Assembly (NCBI GenBank): GCA_023053545.1
Contig: JAKZAN010000064.1
Location: 62,001-126,000, forward strand
Direction of reading: 5' to 3'
DNA length: 64,000 bases
Source: Lepidurus packardi
Taxonomy: Eukaryota; Arthropoda; Branchiopoda; Notostraca; Triopsidae
The translations under genes were made by a program, and so were the position numbers. Shown in pieces: positions 18,648 to 25,944 of the stretch. The notes beneath the pieces were generated by a model. It did not search any database. It was not told the DNA's origin and worked only from the letters and a program-made list of their open reading frames with translations. Every line of letters starts with the position of its first letter. The first letter of the stretch is position 1.

Positions 18648-19244
18648 TTAAGAATTAGTAGCGATTTCGTGTTCTATATAGTTTTCTCCAGCTACAGTAA
18701 CTTTTAGATTTTCTGTAATTGCGGTGTCGACCCAACCTTTTCTGTTTTTAGTGTCAAGTAAGCTTTGGTAAATGTTTGGAACTTTTTGTGATACGTGTTT
18801 GTAACAAGTATAAATATGATTTATTCCAATGTTCTCTTCTCCAATTACTCTTTCAAGATAATAAAGGATTACAATATTTTTTTCGAAATTATTTTTGGCT
18901 TGATATCTAGCATAGAAATCCTTAAGACTCTCTTTTCCGTTTGAAACTAAATTCAAGCTTGTAACTAGGCTATATGATTTACTAGAACCACCTGAATTTT
19001 TTGGTTTTGTTGAAGTCGGTTTTTTATTCGTTATTTTGGACTTACTTTCTTCTACAATTATATCAGGCGCTTCAAGCGAAGCTAAAGTCGGATGCTTTGT
19101 ATTATTTGATTCGAAAGCATTGCTTGTCGGCACCAAACTGTATCTATCGAGCAAATACTTGAAAACTCTTAATTTAGATTCATCATGTAAATCTTTCATA
19201 AGTTCGTGGCATTTGAAAATTGCTTCTAATTCTTTATCTATCAT
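18648..19244 (-). CDS. Partner of HEPN-like protein, winged-helix domain (cassette gene)
   Basis: The 198-residue protein has an N-terminal helical segment (about 1-40). A low-complexity Ser/Thr/Lys linker follows (about residues 50-95). The compact C-terminal domain begins NGKESLKDFYARYQAKNNFEKNIV and ends in KVTVAGENYIEHEIATNS. The latter resembles a small winged-helix module seen in many Bacteroidetes accessory genes. It is the first gene of a two-gene cassette, its start lying about 25 nt from the cassette core. It could be a sensor, antitoxin or DNA-binding partner for the next gene. No function is established. Confidence 0.6.
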   Translation of the reverse strand: MIDKELEAIFKCHELMKDLHDESKLRVFKYLLDRYSLVPTSNAFESNNTKHPTLASLEAPDIIVEESKSKITNKKPTSTKPKNSGGSSKSYSLVTSLNLVSNGKESLKDFYARYQAKNNFEKNIVILYYLERVIGEENIGINHIYTCYKHVSQKVPNIYQSLLDTKNRKGWVDTAITENLKVTVAGENYIEHEIATNS

Positions 19245-19275
19245 GTTTTCGTTTTTTTAAAATTACACACAACGT

Positions 19276-20985
19276 CAGACTGTGAAAAAACCTTCCACCG
19301 TCCTCAAACAAATATAGCAAAAAACTTGTACGAAATACCTGAACTAACTATATTTATAAATGCAATACATCCCAGGGATTTCCCGCAATCAGTTTAATTT
19401 GAGCAGTCTGGAAGATACCATTTCTGCTGACAATCCAGTGCGTTTTATTGACGCATTTGTTAATAGTATAGATTTAGAAAAGCTCGGGTTTGCGGTAAAG
19501 GTGCTGAAAACTGAAGGTCGGCCGAGTTTTGAAACGCATTTGTTTCTAAAGATCTATTTGTATGGGTATATAAACGGCATCAGAAGTTCCAGACGATTGG
19601 AGAAGGAGTGCCAACGCAATTTGGAAATGCAGTGGTTGGTGGAAGCACGCCGGCCGAACTATCACTCAATAGCTGATTTTAGGAAGGACAACCCAAAAGC
19701 GCTGCGGCAGCTCTTCAAATTGTTTGTGTCGTTTCTGAAAGATGCAAACCTAATTGGTGGCGAAACCATCGCGATTGACGGCACAAAATCCCGAGCGCAC
19801 AATGGGAAAAAGTCCAACTTCAACCAAAAGAAAATCGACAAACACTTGGCCTATATCGAAGCAAAAACGCAGGAATATCTAGCGGCATTGGACCAAAACG
19901 ACAGCCAAGAAAAATCAACGGCTGTTACAAACATCCAACAAAAACTCGAGCGTTTAAAGCACAACAAGATCAACTATGAACTGCTTGAAACGCAGTTAAA
20001 AGCCAGCGGCGAACCTCAAATCAGCACCACAGATTCAGATGCCAGAGCGCTATTGGTTCAAGGGCAAGTGGTCGAGATAGCCTACAATATTCAGGCTGCG
20101 GTGGATGACAGGCACAACCTGGTTGTGGCCACGCATACCATCAATCGGAACGATAGAAACGCACTTTCGGCCATTGCCATCGAAGCCAAGGAAAACTTGG
20201 AAGTAGAGACTTTTACGGCCTTGGTTGACAAAGGCTACCACAACGGACGCGAACTCGACACCTGCAAAAACCACGACATCACTACGATTGTTGCGGTTCC
20301 CGATCAAGGCAAGAGCAACGAAAACGGTACGCAACCTGAGTATTTTGTATCGAAATTTACCTACAACAAAGAGTCGAATACCTACACCTGTCCGCAAGGA
20401 CAAACCCTGAGCACGACGGGGCGTTGGCACAAGAAAACCGGCCGAACCGAGGAAAGTGGCTATCAGTTCCAAAAGTACCGCACGCCAGCCTGCAAAACCT
20501 GTCCTGTGAAGGATTTATGCACCAGTAGAAAGGGCGGAAGGGAACTGGATCGCAGCCAATATGCCGAGGCAGTAGAAGAGAACCTCGAGCGCTACCGAGC
20601 CAACGGCCAACAGTATCGAAAGCGGCAGGAAATCAACGAACACATTTTTGGCACGATTAAGCGAAAATGGGGCTACAATTACACGGATTTAACAGGATTG
20701 GAGAAAGTAAACGGCGAACACAGCTTGATTATGTTGGTTTACAACCTCACACGCAGCATCAATATCCTCGGCGTGCCCGATTTACTGCTGAAACTCAAGA
20801 CCTGGAACTCGCCTTACAAGAGAAGGGTCTTGTTTTTGATAAAAACGACTTGTTTAAAGTTGTTTTTAGCTCATTTCGCATTTTGGAAAAACCAACTTAC
20901 TTCAAAATTTAGCATTGCTTAGAAGCAGTTTATGCGTGTCTCACACTTTGTTTTTGAAGGAAAAATGGGGTTTATTCACAGCCTG
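19276..20985 (+). mobile_element. IS1182-family insertion sequence, complete
   Basis: The element is 1710 bp. The left end CAGACTGTGAAAAAACC (19276-19292) and the reverse complement of the right end CAGGCTGTGAATAAACC (20969-20985) agree at 15 of 17 bases. ACGT is duplicated on both sides (19272-19275 and 20986-20989) as the target repeat. One transposase gene fills it. Removing the element would join the cassette start (minus GTTGTGTGTAATTTT) to attC-like site B. Confidence 0.9.
19360..20922 (+). CDS. IS1182-family DDE transposase
   Basis: The 520-residue transposase has the DUF772 N-terminus (MQYIPGISRNQFNLSSLED, then LKIYLYGYINGIRSSRRLEKEC). The catalytic DDE triad is visible at about D140 (IAIDGTKSRAHNG), D290 (LVDKGYHNGREL) and E427 (INEHIFGTIKRKWGY). 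A Cys cluster (CPQGQTL and CKTCPVKDLCTS) lies in the insertion domain. The frame is intact, so the element may be active. Expression probably starts from a TTG/TATATTTA-like promoter around 19327-19357 inside the left end. Confidence 0.93.
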   Translation: MQYIPGISRNQFNLSSLEDTISADNPVRFIDAFVNSIDLEKLGFAVKVLKTEGRPSFETHLFLKIYLYGYINGIRSSRRLEKECQRNLEMQWLVEARRPNYHSIADFRKDNPKALRQLFKLFVSFLKDANLIGGETIAIDGTKSRAHNGKKSNFNQKKIDKHLAYIEAKTQEYLAALDQNDSQEKSTAVTNIQQKLERLKHNKINYELLETQLKASGEPQISTTDSDARALLVQGQVVEIAYNIQAAVDDRHNLVVATHTINRNDRNALSAIAIEAKENLEVETFTALVDKGYHNGRELDTCKNHDITTIVAVPDQGKSNENGTQPEYFVSKFTYNKESNTYTCPQGQTLSTTGRWHKKTGRTEESGYQFQKYRTPACKTCPVKDLCTSRKGGRELDRSQYAEAVEENLERYRANGQQYRKRQEINEHIFGTIKRKWGYNYTDLTGLEKVNGEHSLIMLVYNLTRSINILGVPDLLLKLKTWNSPYKRRVLFLIKTTCLKLFLAHFAFWKNQLTSKFSIA

Positions 20986-21120
20986 ACGTTATGCCGCTTG
21001 GCGATGTGGCGGATTAAGGACGCCTAAATTTTCGGTTAAACACTAACTTTGCAAGTACAAAACCAACTTTAAATTAAGCCTAAACCCGCCATATTGCCAA
21101 ACGGCGGTTAGCAGATGTTG
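20986..21120 (-). repeat. attC-like site B (after the lipoprotein cassette)
   Basis: Arm 20996-21012 (GCTTGGCGATGTGGCGG) and the reverse complement of 21086-21102 agree at 14 of 17 bases, all differences being transitions. The gene-proximal core reads (minus) ATCTGCTAAC, 14 nt after the stop codon. The middle shares GGCTTAA and AAGTTGGTTTT with sites D and E. The IS interrupts the far core at ACGT. Confidence 0.75.
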
Positions 21121-21126
21121 TAATTG

Positions 21127-21618
21127 TTATTTGTTCGTTTTCGTTACTTCGTCATATTTCAATTCCACTTTTCTGTCGCCGTCAAATTCCACAATTACCA
21201 AGTTAGAATTTACTCCAATAATTTTTCCGTCTGTTAGTTTTCCTTTTCTTTTGAAAACTACGCTATCTCCAACATTCAAAGTTATTTTTGCGTTTGCCTC
21301 TGTTGATACATTTATTAGCGTGTTTTGTGTTCCCCAAACATCGCCAATAATTTTTACTTTTTTCCCGTTATCTTTTACATAAACTTTTACATTTCGCAAA
21401 AATTCGCCTTCGTATTTTTTGGTCAAATTATCAACTGCTTGTTCCATTGCGTCTGCATCAGCTTCGGCAACCGCTTCTACTTCACGAGTTAATAAAGTAT
21501 ATTTTTTACTATCATCAACATTTCTGTTTCCGATTGTTGTTAAATCTCCAATTCTGTTCCAACTTCCGCAACTTGCTAAAGTCAAAGTTAATCCTAAAAG
21601 TATAAGGCTATTTTTCAT
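21127..21618 (-). CDS. Small lipoprotein (cassette gene)
   Basis: The 163-residue product has a lipoprotein signal with lipobox TLASC (Cys17). Next comes a helical segment rich in Glu/Asp/Ala (EVEAVAEADADAMEQAVDNL). The C-terminal beta-rich part (VGDSVVFKRKGKLTDGKIIGVNSNLVIVEFDGDRKVEL) looks like a small SH3-like barrel. No known family was recognised. It is the second gene of a two-lipoprotein cassette, 9 nt after its partner, and its stop codon lies 14 nt from the attC-like core. Confidence 0.75.
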   Translation of the reverse strand: MKNSLILLGLTLTLASCGSWNRIGDLTTIGNRNVDDSKKYTLLTREVEAVAEADADAMEQAVDNLTKKYEGEFLRNVKVYVKDNGKKVKIIGDVWGTQNTLINVSTEANAKITLNVGDSVVFKRKGKLTDGKIIGVNSNLVIVEFDGDRKVELKYDEVTKTNK

Positions 21619-21627
21619 TTTTATATT

Positions 21628-22062
21628 TTAATTGTTTACTAAAAGAGTGGTGGTTAAATTCGTTCCTTTTACGAAGTCGTTATTATAACGTGAAAACGTG
21701 GTTTTCAAAGTGTAGTTTGTTCCAGATTGTGTAAATACCTCAAAATAATATCTTTTTGGTGTTGCAGTCGTTACTAAAGTATTCAAATTGAAATTCACTA
21801 AACCATTTGCGTCACTTGTTTCTTGTTTAATAATTATCGGTAAAGGTGCGGTTGGCGAGAAAGGTGTTTCAAACATCATTACAATGTAATTCGGTTTTAC
21901 AACTCCTGTTGGCGTTGCAACTGTGAATTTTGCCCAAGTATTAATTGTTGTTCCACCACTTGTATTTGTGTCTGTAGTGCTTGAACTGTCATCTTTTGAA
22001 CAAGAAATTGTAAAAATTGAAACTAATGCTAAAATTGTTGCTTTGAAAAAATTTGGTTTCAT
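21628..22062 (-). CDS. Small lipoprotein with beta-sandwich-like domain (cassette gene)
   Basis: The 144-residue product has a lipoprotein signal (lipobox FTISC, Cys21). A Ser/Thr/Asp-rich linker typical of exported Bacteroidetes lipoproteins follows, then a ~100-residue beta-rich domain (PNYIVMMFETPFSPTAPLPIIIKQ, ANGLVNFNLN, YYFEVFTQSG). This resembles a carboxypeptidase-regulatory-like or Ig-like fold, but no family was identified. It leads a two-gene cassette; a promoter-bearing repeat lies 165 nt upstream. Confidence 0.72.
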   Translation of the reverse strand: MKPNFFKATILALVSIFTISCSKDDSSSTTDTNTSGGTTINTWAKFTVATPTGVVKPNYIVMMFETPFSPTAPLPIIIKQETSDANGLVNFNLNTLVTTATPKRYYFEVFTQSGTNYTLKTTFSRYNNDFVKGTNLTTTLLVNN

Positions 22063-22226
22063 TAAAATAAATTATTTTTTTGCTTACTTTATTTTATGCT
22101 TTTTTGGTTTAAAAAGTCATTTTTGGCTTTCGGTTGTTCAGCTAATTTCCCGCCGTTAAAAAATATTTTTTAGTTTTATAATTTTGTTGATGTTCCTTGT
22201 TTCTACTCGGTTGCTCAACAATATCT

Positions 22227-22363
22227 GCTAACTTATATATACACGAAACAAACTCTCGCCTATCACTCCAACTACAGGCAGATATGCGAAGGTCTGCAAT
22301 GCGGAATTATTATCCGCTCGTGCTTCTAATTCAAATATAGATAAATATTCTTACAAAAACCAA
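22227..22363 (-). repeat. Promoter-bearing repeat R1 upstream of lipoprotein cassette
   Basis: On the minus strand it contains -7 box TATATTTG (22339-22332) with a TTG 21 nt upstream. It ends in the cassette-start core GTTAGC (22232-22227). It shares with R3 the stretches AGGCGAGAGTTTGTT and GTATATATAAGTTAGC, and with R2 TTGGAGTGATA. The rest of 22063-22226 shows no gene; it holds an AT-rich leader with the near-palindrome AAAAATATTTTTT. Confidence 0.65.
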
Positions 22364-22390
22364 GCTGCTTTTAATTGCTTTTGATTTTGG

Positions 22391-22531
22391 ATGTATTTTT
22401 CTGCAAAGTCGGGAGACTGGCGGAGCTGCAATTTCCAGCACTAATTTCATAAAACGTGCAAGCTTGAATTTAGCACTTCACCGTCAGAAAAGCAAGAAAG
22501 ACCAATTTTGCAAAACAGCGATTAGCAGAAG
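22391..22531 (-). repeat. attC-like site C (after the hydrolase cassette)
   Basis: Arm 22399-22412 (TTCTGCAAAGTCGG) and the reverse complement of 22502-22515 agree at 11 of 14 bases, differences all transitions. The core near the gene reads (minus) TTCTGCTAAT, 8 nt past the stop codon at 22535. Confidence 0.68.
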
Positions 22532-22534
22532 CTT

Positions 22535-23935
22535 CTATTTTGTTTGTTGTTTGATCCACTTTGCAATTTCTTCTAATGCCGTTGGTGAAAAAGTTTGTTC
22601 TATTGTTTTATATTCGTCTGGGGAGCCTGTTTTGCATTCTTGAAACAAGTGATTTAGATTCGGGAATTCTATCGTGGTTACCTTTTTATTGCCTCCTTTT
22701 CTCAATGCTTGCTTTATTGCTTCTAAATTTTCTTTTGATGGTACTTGCAAATCTTTGGCTCCGCTAATTGCTAGAACTGGACATTTTACTTTTTCCAATG
22801 CAAATGCTGGATTATACTTTATAAAATATTGCATCCAAGGATTTGCAATTTGTTCCACTTGTACTTTCACAAAATCTTCTAGGCTCATTCCTTCTGGTAT
22901 TTCAGTATTTGGATTGTCTTTTAGTGCTTGCTTAATAAAGTCTGTCAAGTCATTATTCAGTTTTTCCAGATTAGTTGATTTGTTCACAATGTCAAATACT
23001 TTTCTATTCTCCAATTTGCTTTTTTGCAAATCTTCATCGCTAGCTCCTGATGCTTTACCAATTAACTGCTGTTGTAATAAAAGTATCTGGTCGCCTTTTA
23101 TCCCCGTTCCAGCCAACAATACTATAAATGCCACATCTTTTGATTTACTGGCAACCATTGGTGCAATTAGTCCACCTTCACTGTGTCCGATTAATCCAAT
23201 TTTCTTTTTGTTTATTTCTTTTCTCGTTTGCAAGTATAAAATTGCGCTTTCTACATCAGTCGTAAAATCGGCAGAAGTCGCAGTTTTAAAATCTCCTGTT
23301 GATGATGCCGTTCCCCTATCGTCGTAACGCAAAACTCCAATGCCATTTTTTGTTAAAAAATCTGATAAAACAAGGAAAGGTTTGTGCCCTACTAATTCTT
23401 CGTCTCTATTTTGTGGTCCACTGCCACTAATTAAAATTACCACAGGAAAAACGCCAACTTTGGTTGGTAACGTCAATGTTCCTGCTAAATTTATTCCTGC
23501 CTTTTTATTTTCGAAAATTATATCTTCAGAATAATAAGGATATGGCTTTATTGGTTCTTGTGGTCTAATAAGCTTTTCTTTTTCGATTTTCTCTTTAGAT
23601 AAGTTCATTGGAAAAGATAGTCCACCTTGCTTAAACGTCCCAACTATAACCTGGTCTTGTCCCAAGGTTCCTTCATATTCAATTTTCGCACTGGCAATCG
23701 TGATTTTCAAGATAGAATTTCCAAAACTTGTAGTTGTTGTGGGAATTCCTTTTGCTCCTTGGTCTGGACTATCCATTGTTGAACTTAAACCATTGTCAGT
23801 TTTTGTGATATTAAATACAAGTCTTAATTGTATTCCTTGTACTTTTAATGCACCATTCCATTGTCCTGTAACGTCTTGTGCTGATGCCGAAACTGAAGTT
23901 AAAAGTGCAATCAGTAAAACCGAAAATATTCTCAT
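22535..23935 (-). CDS. Secreted alpha/beta hydrolase (cassette gene)
   Basis: The 466-residue protein has a cleavable signal peptide (cut after about VSASA-QDV). An N-terminal beta domain of ~120 residues precedes an alpha/beta-hydrolase domain of the S33/BAAT type. The nucleophile elbow is GLIGHSEGGLIAP (Ser near residue 251). The oxyanion region is VVILISGSGPQNRDEE; the acid lies in AISGAKDLQVPS and the catalytic His in FPNLNHLFQECK. It should act as a periplasmic esterase or peptidase. Such hydrolases also occur in chromosomes outside cassettes. It is bounded by R2 and site C. Confidence 0.85.
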   Translation of the reverse strand: MRIFSVLLIALLTSVSASAQDVTGQWNGALKVQGIQLRLVFNITKTDNGLSSTMDSPDQGAKGIPTTTTSFGNSILKITIASAKIEYEGTLGQDQVIVGTFKQGGLSFPMNLSKEKIEKEKLIRPQEPIKPYPYYSEDIIFENKKAGINLAGTLTLPTKVGVFPVVILISGSGPQNRDEELVGHKPFLVLSDFLTKNGIGVLRYDDRGTASSTGDFKTATSADFTTDVESAILYLQTRKEINKKKIGLIGHSEGGLIAPMVASKSKDVAFIVLLAGTGIKGDQILLLQQQLIGKASGASDEDLQKSKLENRKVFDIVNKSTNLEKLNNDLTDFIKQALKDNPNTEIPEGMSLEDFVKVQVEQIANPWMQYFIKYNPAFALEKVKCPVLAISGAKDLQVPSKENLEAIKQALRKGGNKKVTTIEFPNLNHLFQECKTGSPDEYKTIEQTFSPTALEEIAKWIKQQTK

Positions 23936-23992
23936 ATCAATTTTGTTGTATTAATTTGTTGTTTTTGTTTAGTGCGTCTCCGTAAAATTTTT

Positions 23993-24105
23993 GTTAACTC
24001 ATTCCTACACGAAACACATTTGTTATCACTCCAATTATAGGCGAATATGCGAAGGTTTAGCATACGCAATTATCTACTTATACTTTCAATTCAAATATAA
24101 GTAAA
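23993..24105 (-). repeat. Promoter-bearing repeat R2 upstream of hydrolase cassette
   Basis: On the minus strand TATATTTG (24099-24092) gives the -7 box. Shared words with R1 include CCTTCGCATAT, TTGGAGTGATA and GTTTCGTGTA. It ends in GTTAAC (23998-23993), the apparent cassette-start core, 58 nt before the hydrolase ATG. Confidence 0.6.
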
Positions 24106-24140
24106 TTTATGCAGCGCACTAAAGTATCATTTTATGTTGC

Positions 24141-24281
24141 CTACGTTTGAGGCTTTGTTTTCAGAAAAGTCGGACGATTAAAGAGGCCTAAACTTCTTTT
24201 TAAACACTGACTTTTCAAGTAGAAAACCAACTAAAATTAAGCCGAAAACCCGACATTTCTGCAGACCGCTGTTGTAACTAG
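24141..24281 (-). repeat. attC-like site D (after the small membrane-protein cassette)
   Basis: Arm 24162-24173 (CAGAAAAGTCGG) and the reverse complement of 24250-24261 agree at 11 of 12 bases. The gene-proximal core reads (minus) TACTAGTTACAAC, starting just after the stop codon at 24284. The middle shares GGCTTAATTT and AGTTGGTTTT with site B. Confidence 0.72.
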
Positions 24282-24283
24282 TA

Positions 24284-24724
24284 TTAAAAAAAGAAGTTAT
24301 CTAATTCCGTTTTTAGTTTTCGATTTTCCTTTTTCGCTTTTTGATCTAGAAAGTAGCCAATTCCAGCTCCTATTAAAAGACCAGCTAATGCTGATAACAT
24401 ACCAAAAAATACTGAAGCTAAAGCGCCAATCGTCATTCCGATGTATAAGTTATAATTTGGAATAATAATTGAAAATTCTAATTTCAAAAAATTCAAAAAA
24501 TTACTTAATTCCTTTTTTACATTGACATTTTCCTTCTCGATTTCGAAGTTTTTAAAAATCACATTTAGTTCTGAATTTATCCTTTGAATTTGCGATTCAT
24601 TAAAGTTCTTGTGCTTTATTTCTTCTAAAACCCGTACGAATTTTTCAGAATTATTTTTGTTCTTACTGTTTTCAGTTTTTGCTCTGAAATCATTTAAAAA
24701 ATCGATTACTTGTGATATTTCCAT
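24284..24724 (-). CDS. Small protein with C-terminal membrane hairpin (cassette gene)
   Basis: The 146-residue protein has a charged, probably helical N-terminal 80 residues. Two closely spaced, Gly/Ala-rich hydrophobic segments follow (YIGMTIGALASVFFGML and SALAGLLIGAGIGYFLD), then a basic tail. The hairpin suggests insertion in the inner membrane with both ends in the cytoplasm. No family was recognised. The start codon lies about 18 nt from the cassette core and the stop codon touches site D, so the gene almost fills its cassette. Confidence 0.68.
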   Translation of the reverse strand: MEISQVIDFLNDFRAKTENSKNKNNSEKFVRVLEEIKHKNFNESQIQRINSELNVIFKNFEIEKENVNVKKELSNFLNFLKLEFSIIIPNYNLYIGMTIGALASVFFGMLSALAGLLIGAGIGYFLDQKAKKENRKLKTELDNFFF

Positions 24725-24740
24725 TTTTTCAAAATATTAG

Positions 24741-24878
24741 TTACTACGTTTTGGCGCTGGACGAGGTTTGGGATTAAAGATGCGTGTTTTTTCGGTAAGC
24801 ACAAATTTTCCGACTACAAAACCGACTTTCCTTTAAGCCAATTACGCAAATCGCTTGTAGTGGCTGTTAGCTGTTCGG
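24741..24878 (-). repeat. attC-like site E
   Basis: The minus-strand core AGCTAAC contains the stop codon (TAA, 24869-24867) of the preceding gene. The middle shares GGCTTAA, AAGTCGGTTTTGTA and ACCGAAAA with sites B and D. The outer arms pair less well than in the other sites. The far end is ACGTAGTAACTAATA, the start of the next cassette. Confidence 0.65.
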
Positions 24879-25685
24879 TTGTTTAAGTTCTGGAAATAAA
24901 TTTATCACTATTTCTACAAATTCTCTATTTTGTATCGGTTTATTAGTTTCAAATTCCGTTAGCTTCTTTTTAAAAGTGCCTTTTCGCGAATCTAATTCCA
25001 TTATTTGTCTAGTTCGTTCATAATGTTCCATTGCTTTTAAAATAATTTCACCACTTTCTCTATAAAACTGAATTGCATTATTGATCACACCAAGTAAATT
25101 AGGAAAGTTAAAACTTATTGGCTTATTCATTTTTAAAGAAAGTATCACGAAAAGTTCACGACTTTTTTGATTAGCTAAAGCAAATTTTTCTTTACTATTT
25201 AATATAACTGCAAATCTCAAAAGTGACCAGCGTTCTAATTGACTTTGGGATTGAATTTTTTTATAAAGCTCTGCTACAAATATTTCATCCTCCTTTTTTA
25301 TAGAATAGTTTCGTTCAAATAATTGGTTTATGGAATAGATTAAAAAACTACTTTTCTCAAAAAAATAATTTTCGGCTAACAACATAAAAACAGTTTTTCC
25401 TGCTTCATCAGTACAATTTACTTCTAAATTAATATTTGTTGATCTTAAAAGGAAATATGAAAATTTATCTTTTTCTCTATTTTTTAAAATCCCGCATAAA
25501 ATATATTTAGGGTCAATTCCAATTATTTTATAGAAGTCTAAACTGTCATTTAAGTATTTAGTTTCCTCTATATTTAATTTGTCAACTATTCCTTGACCGG
25601 CAAAATATTCTGCGGAACAATCTAAATAGTATTTTTCAAGTTCGATGATAAAATTATCAATACCTTGTTTTTTCCAGTAATCCAT
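24867..25685 (-). CDS. Uncharacterised protein (cassette gene)
   Basis: The 272-residue protein is soluble, helical and rich in Glu, Lys, Phe and Asn, without signal peptide or transmembrane segment. The middle (DEAGKTVFMLLAENYFFEKSSFLIYSINQLFE) looks like helical-repeat or ankyrin-like packing, but no repeat is regular enough to name. No known family was recognised. It is the first cassette of the island in the direction of transcription. Its promoter probably lies in R3 (66-140 nt upstream), and its stop codon overlaps the attC-like core. Confidence 0.7.
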   Translation of the reverse strand: MDYWKKQGIDNFIIELEKYYLDCSAEYFAGQGIVDKLNIEETKYLNDSLDFYKIIGIDPKYILCGILKNREKDKFSYFLLRSTNINLEVNCTDEAGKTVFMLLAENYFFEKSSFLIYSINQLFERNYSIKKEDEIFVAELYKKIQSQSQLERWSLLRFAVILNSKEKFALANQKSRELFVILSLKMNKPISFNFPNLLGVINNAIQFYRESGEIILKAMEHYERTRQIMELDSRKGTFKKKLTEFETNKPIQNREFVEIVINLFPELKQPNS

Positions 25686-25750
25686 TTTTGGCGAGTATTA
25701 GGTTAATTTTGGCTTTTTTCTTTTTCGTTCTGTCACTTGGTTTACTGACG

Positions 25751-25845
25751 GCTAACTTATATATACACGTAACAAACTCTCGCCTATCACAACTGCTAGA
25801 GTCTGCTTTTACTTCTAATTCAAATATAGATAAATATTCTTACAA
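25751..25845 (-). repeat. Promoter-bearing repeat R3 at the head of the island
   Basis: It nearly repeats R1: TTTTTGTAAGAATATTTATC and TATATTTG (25828-25821) for the promoter, then AGGCGAGAGTTTGTT and GTATATATAAGTTAGC ending at 25751. It lacks the ~40-bp CCTTCGCATAT section of R1 and R2. Confidence 0.62.
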
Positions 25846-25891
25846 AAAGAAAGCGTGTTTTTATATTATCTGTGGTTGGACTTAGTTCCTC

Positions 25892-25916
25892 AAAATCGGG
25901 AGACTTTGCGGAGCTG
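25892..25916. repeat. attC-type half-site fragment at the other island edge
   Basis: CAAAATCGGGAGACTTTGCGGAGCT matches the right part of site C (22404-22427) and the fragment after miaA (17557-17580). No complementary left arm is present, so it looks like a truncated site that borders the core chromosome. Confidence 0.55.
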
Positions 25917-25944
25917 GTTCTGTTGCGCTCAATGTTTGACGTAT

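Noticed and set aside
17557-25916. CRISPR array explanation for the repeats of the island
   Set aside because: Repeats are 95-142 bp, palindromic, variable between copies and separated by whole genes; there are no short regular spacers and no cas genes.
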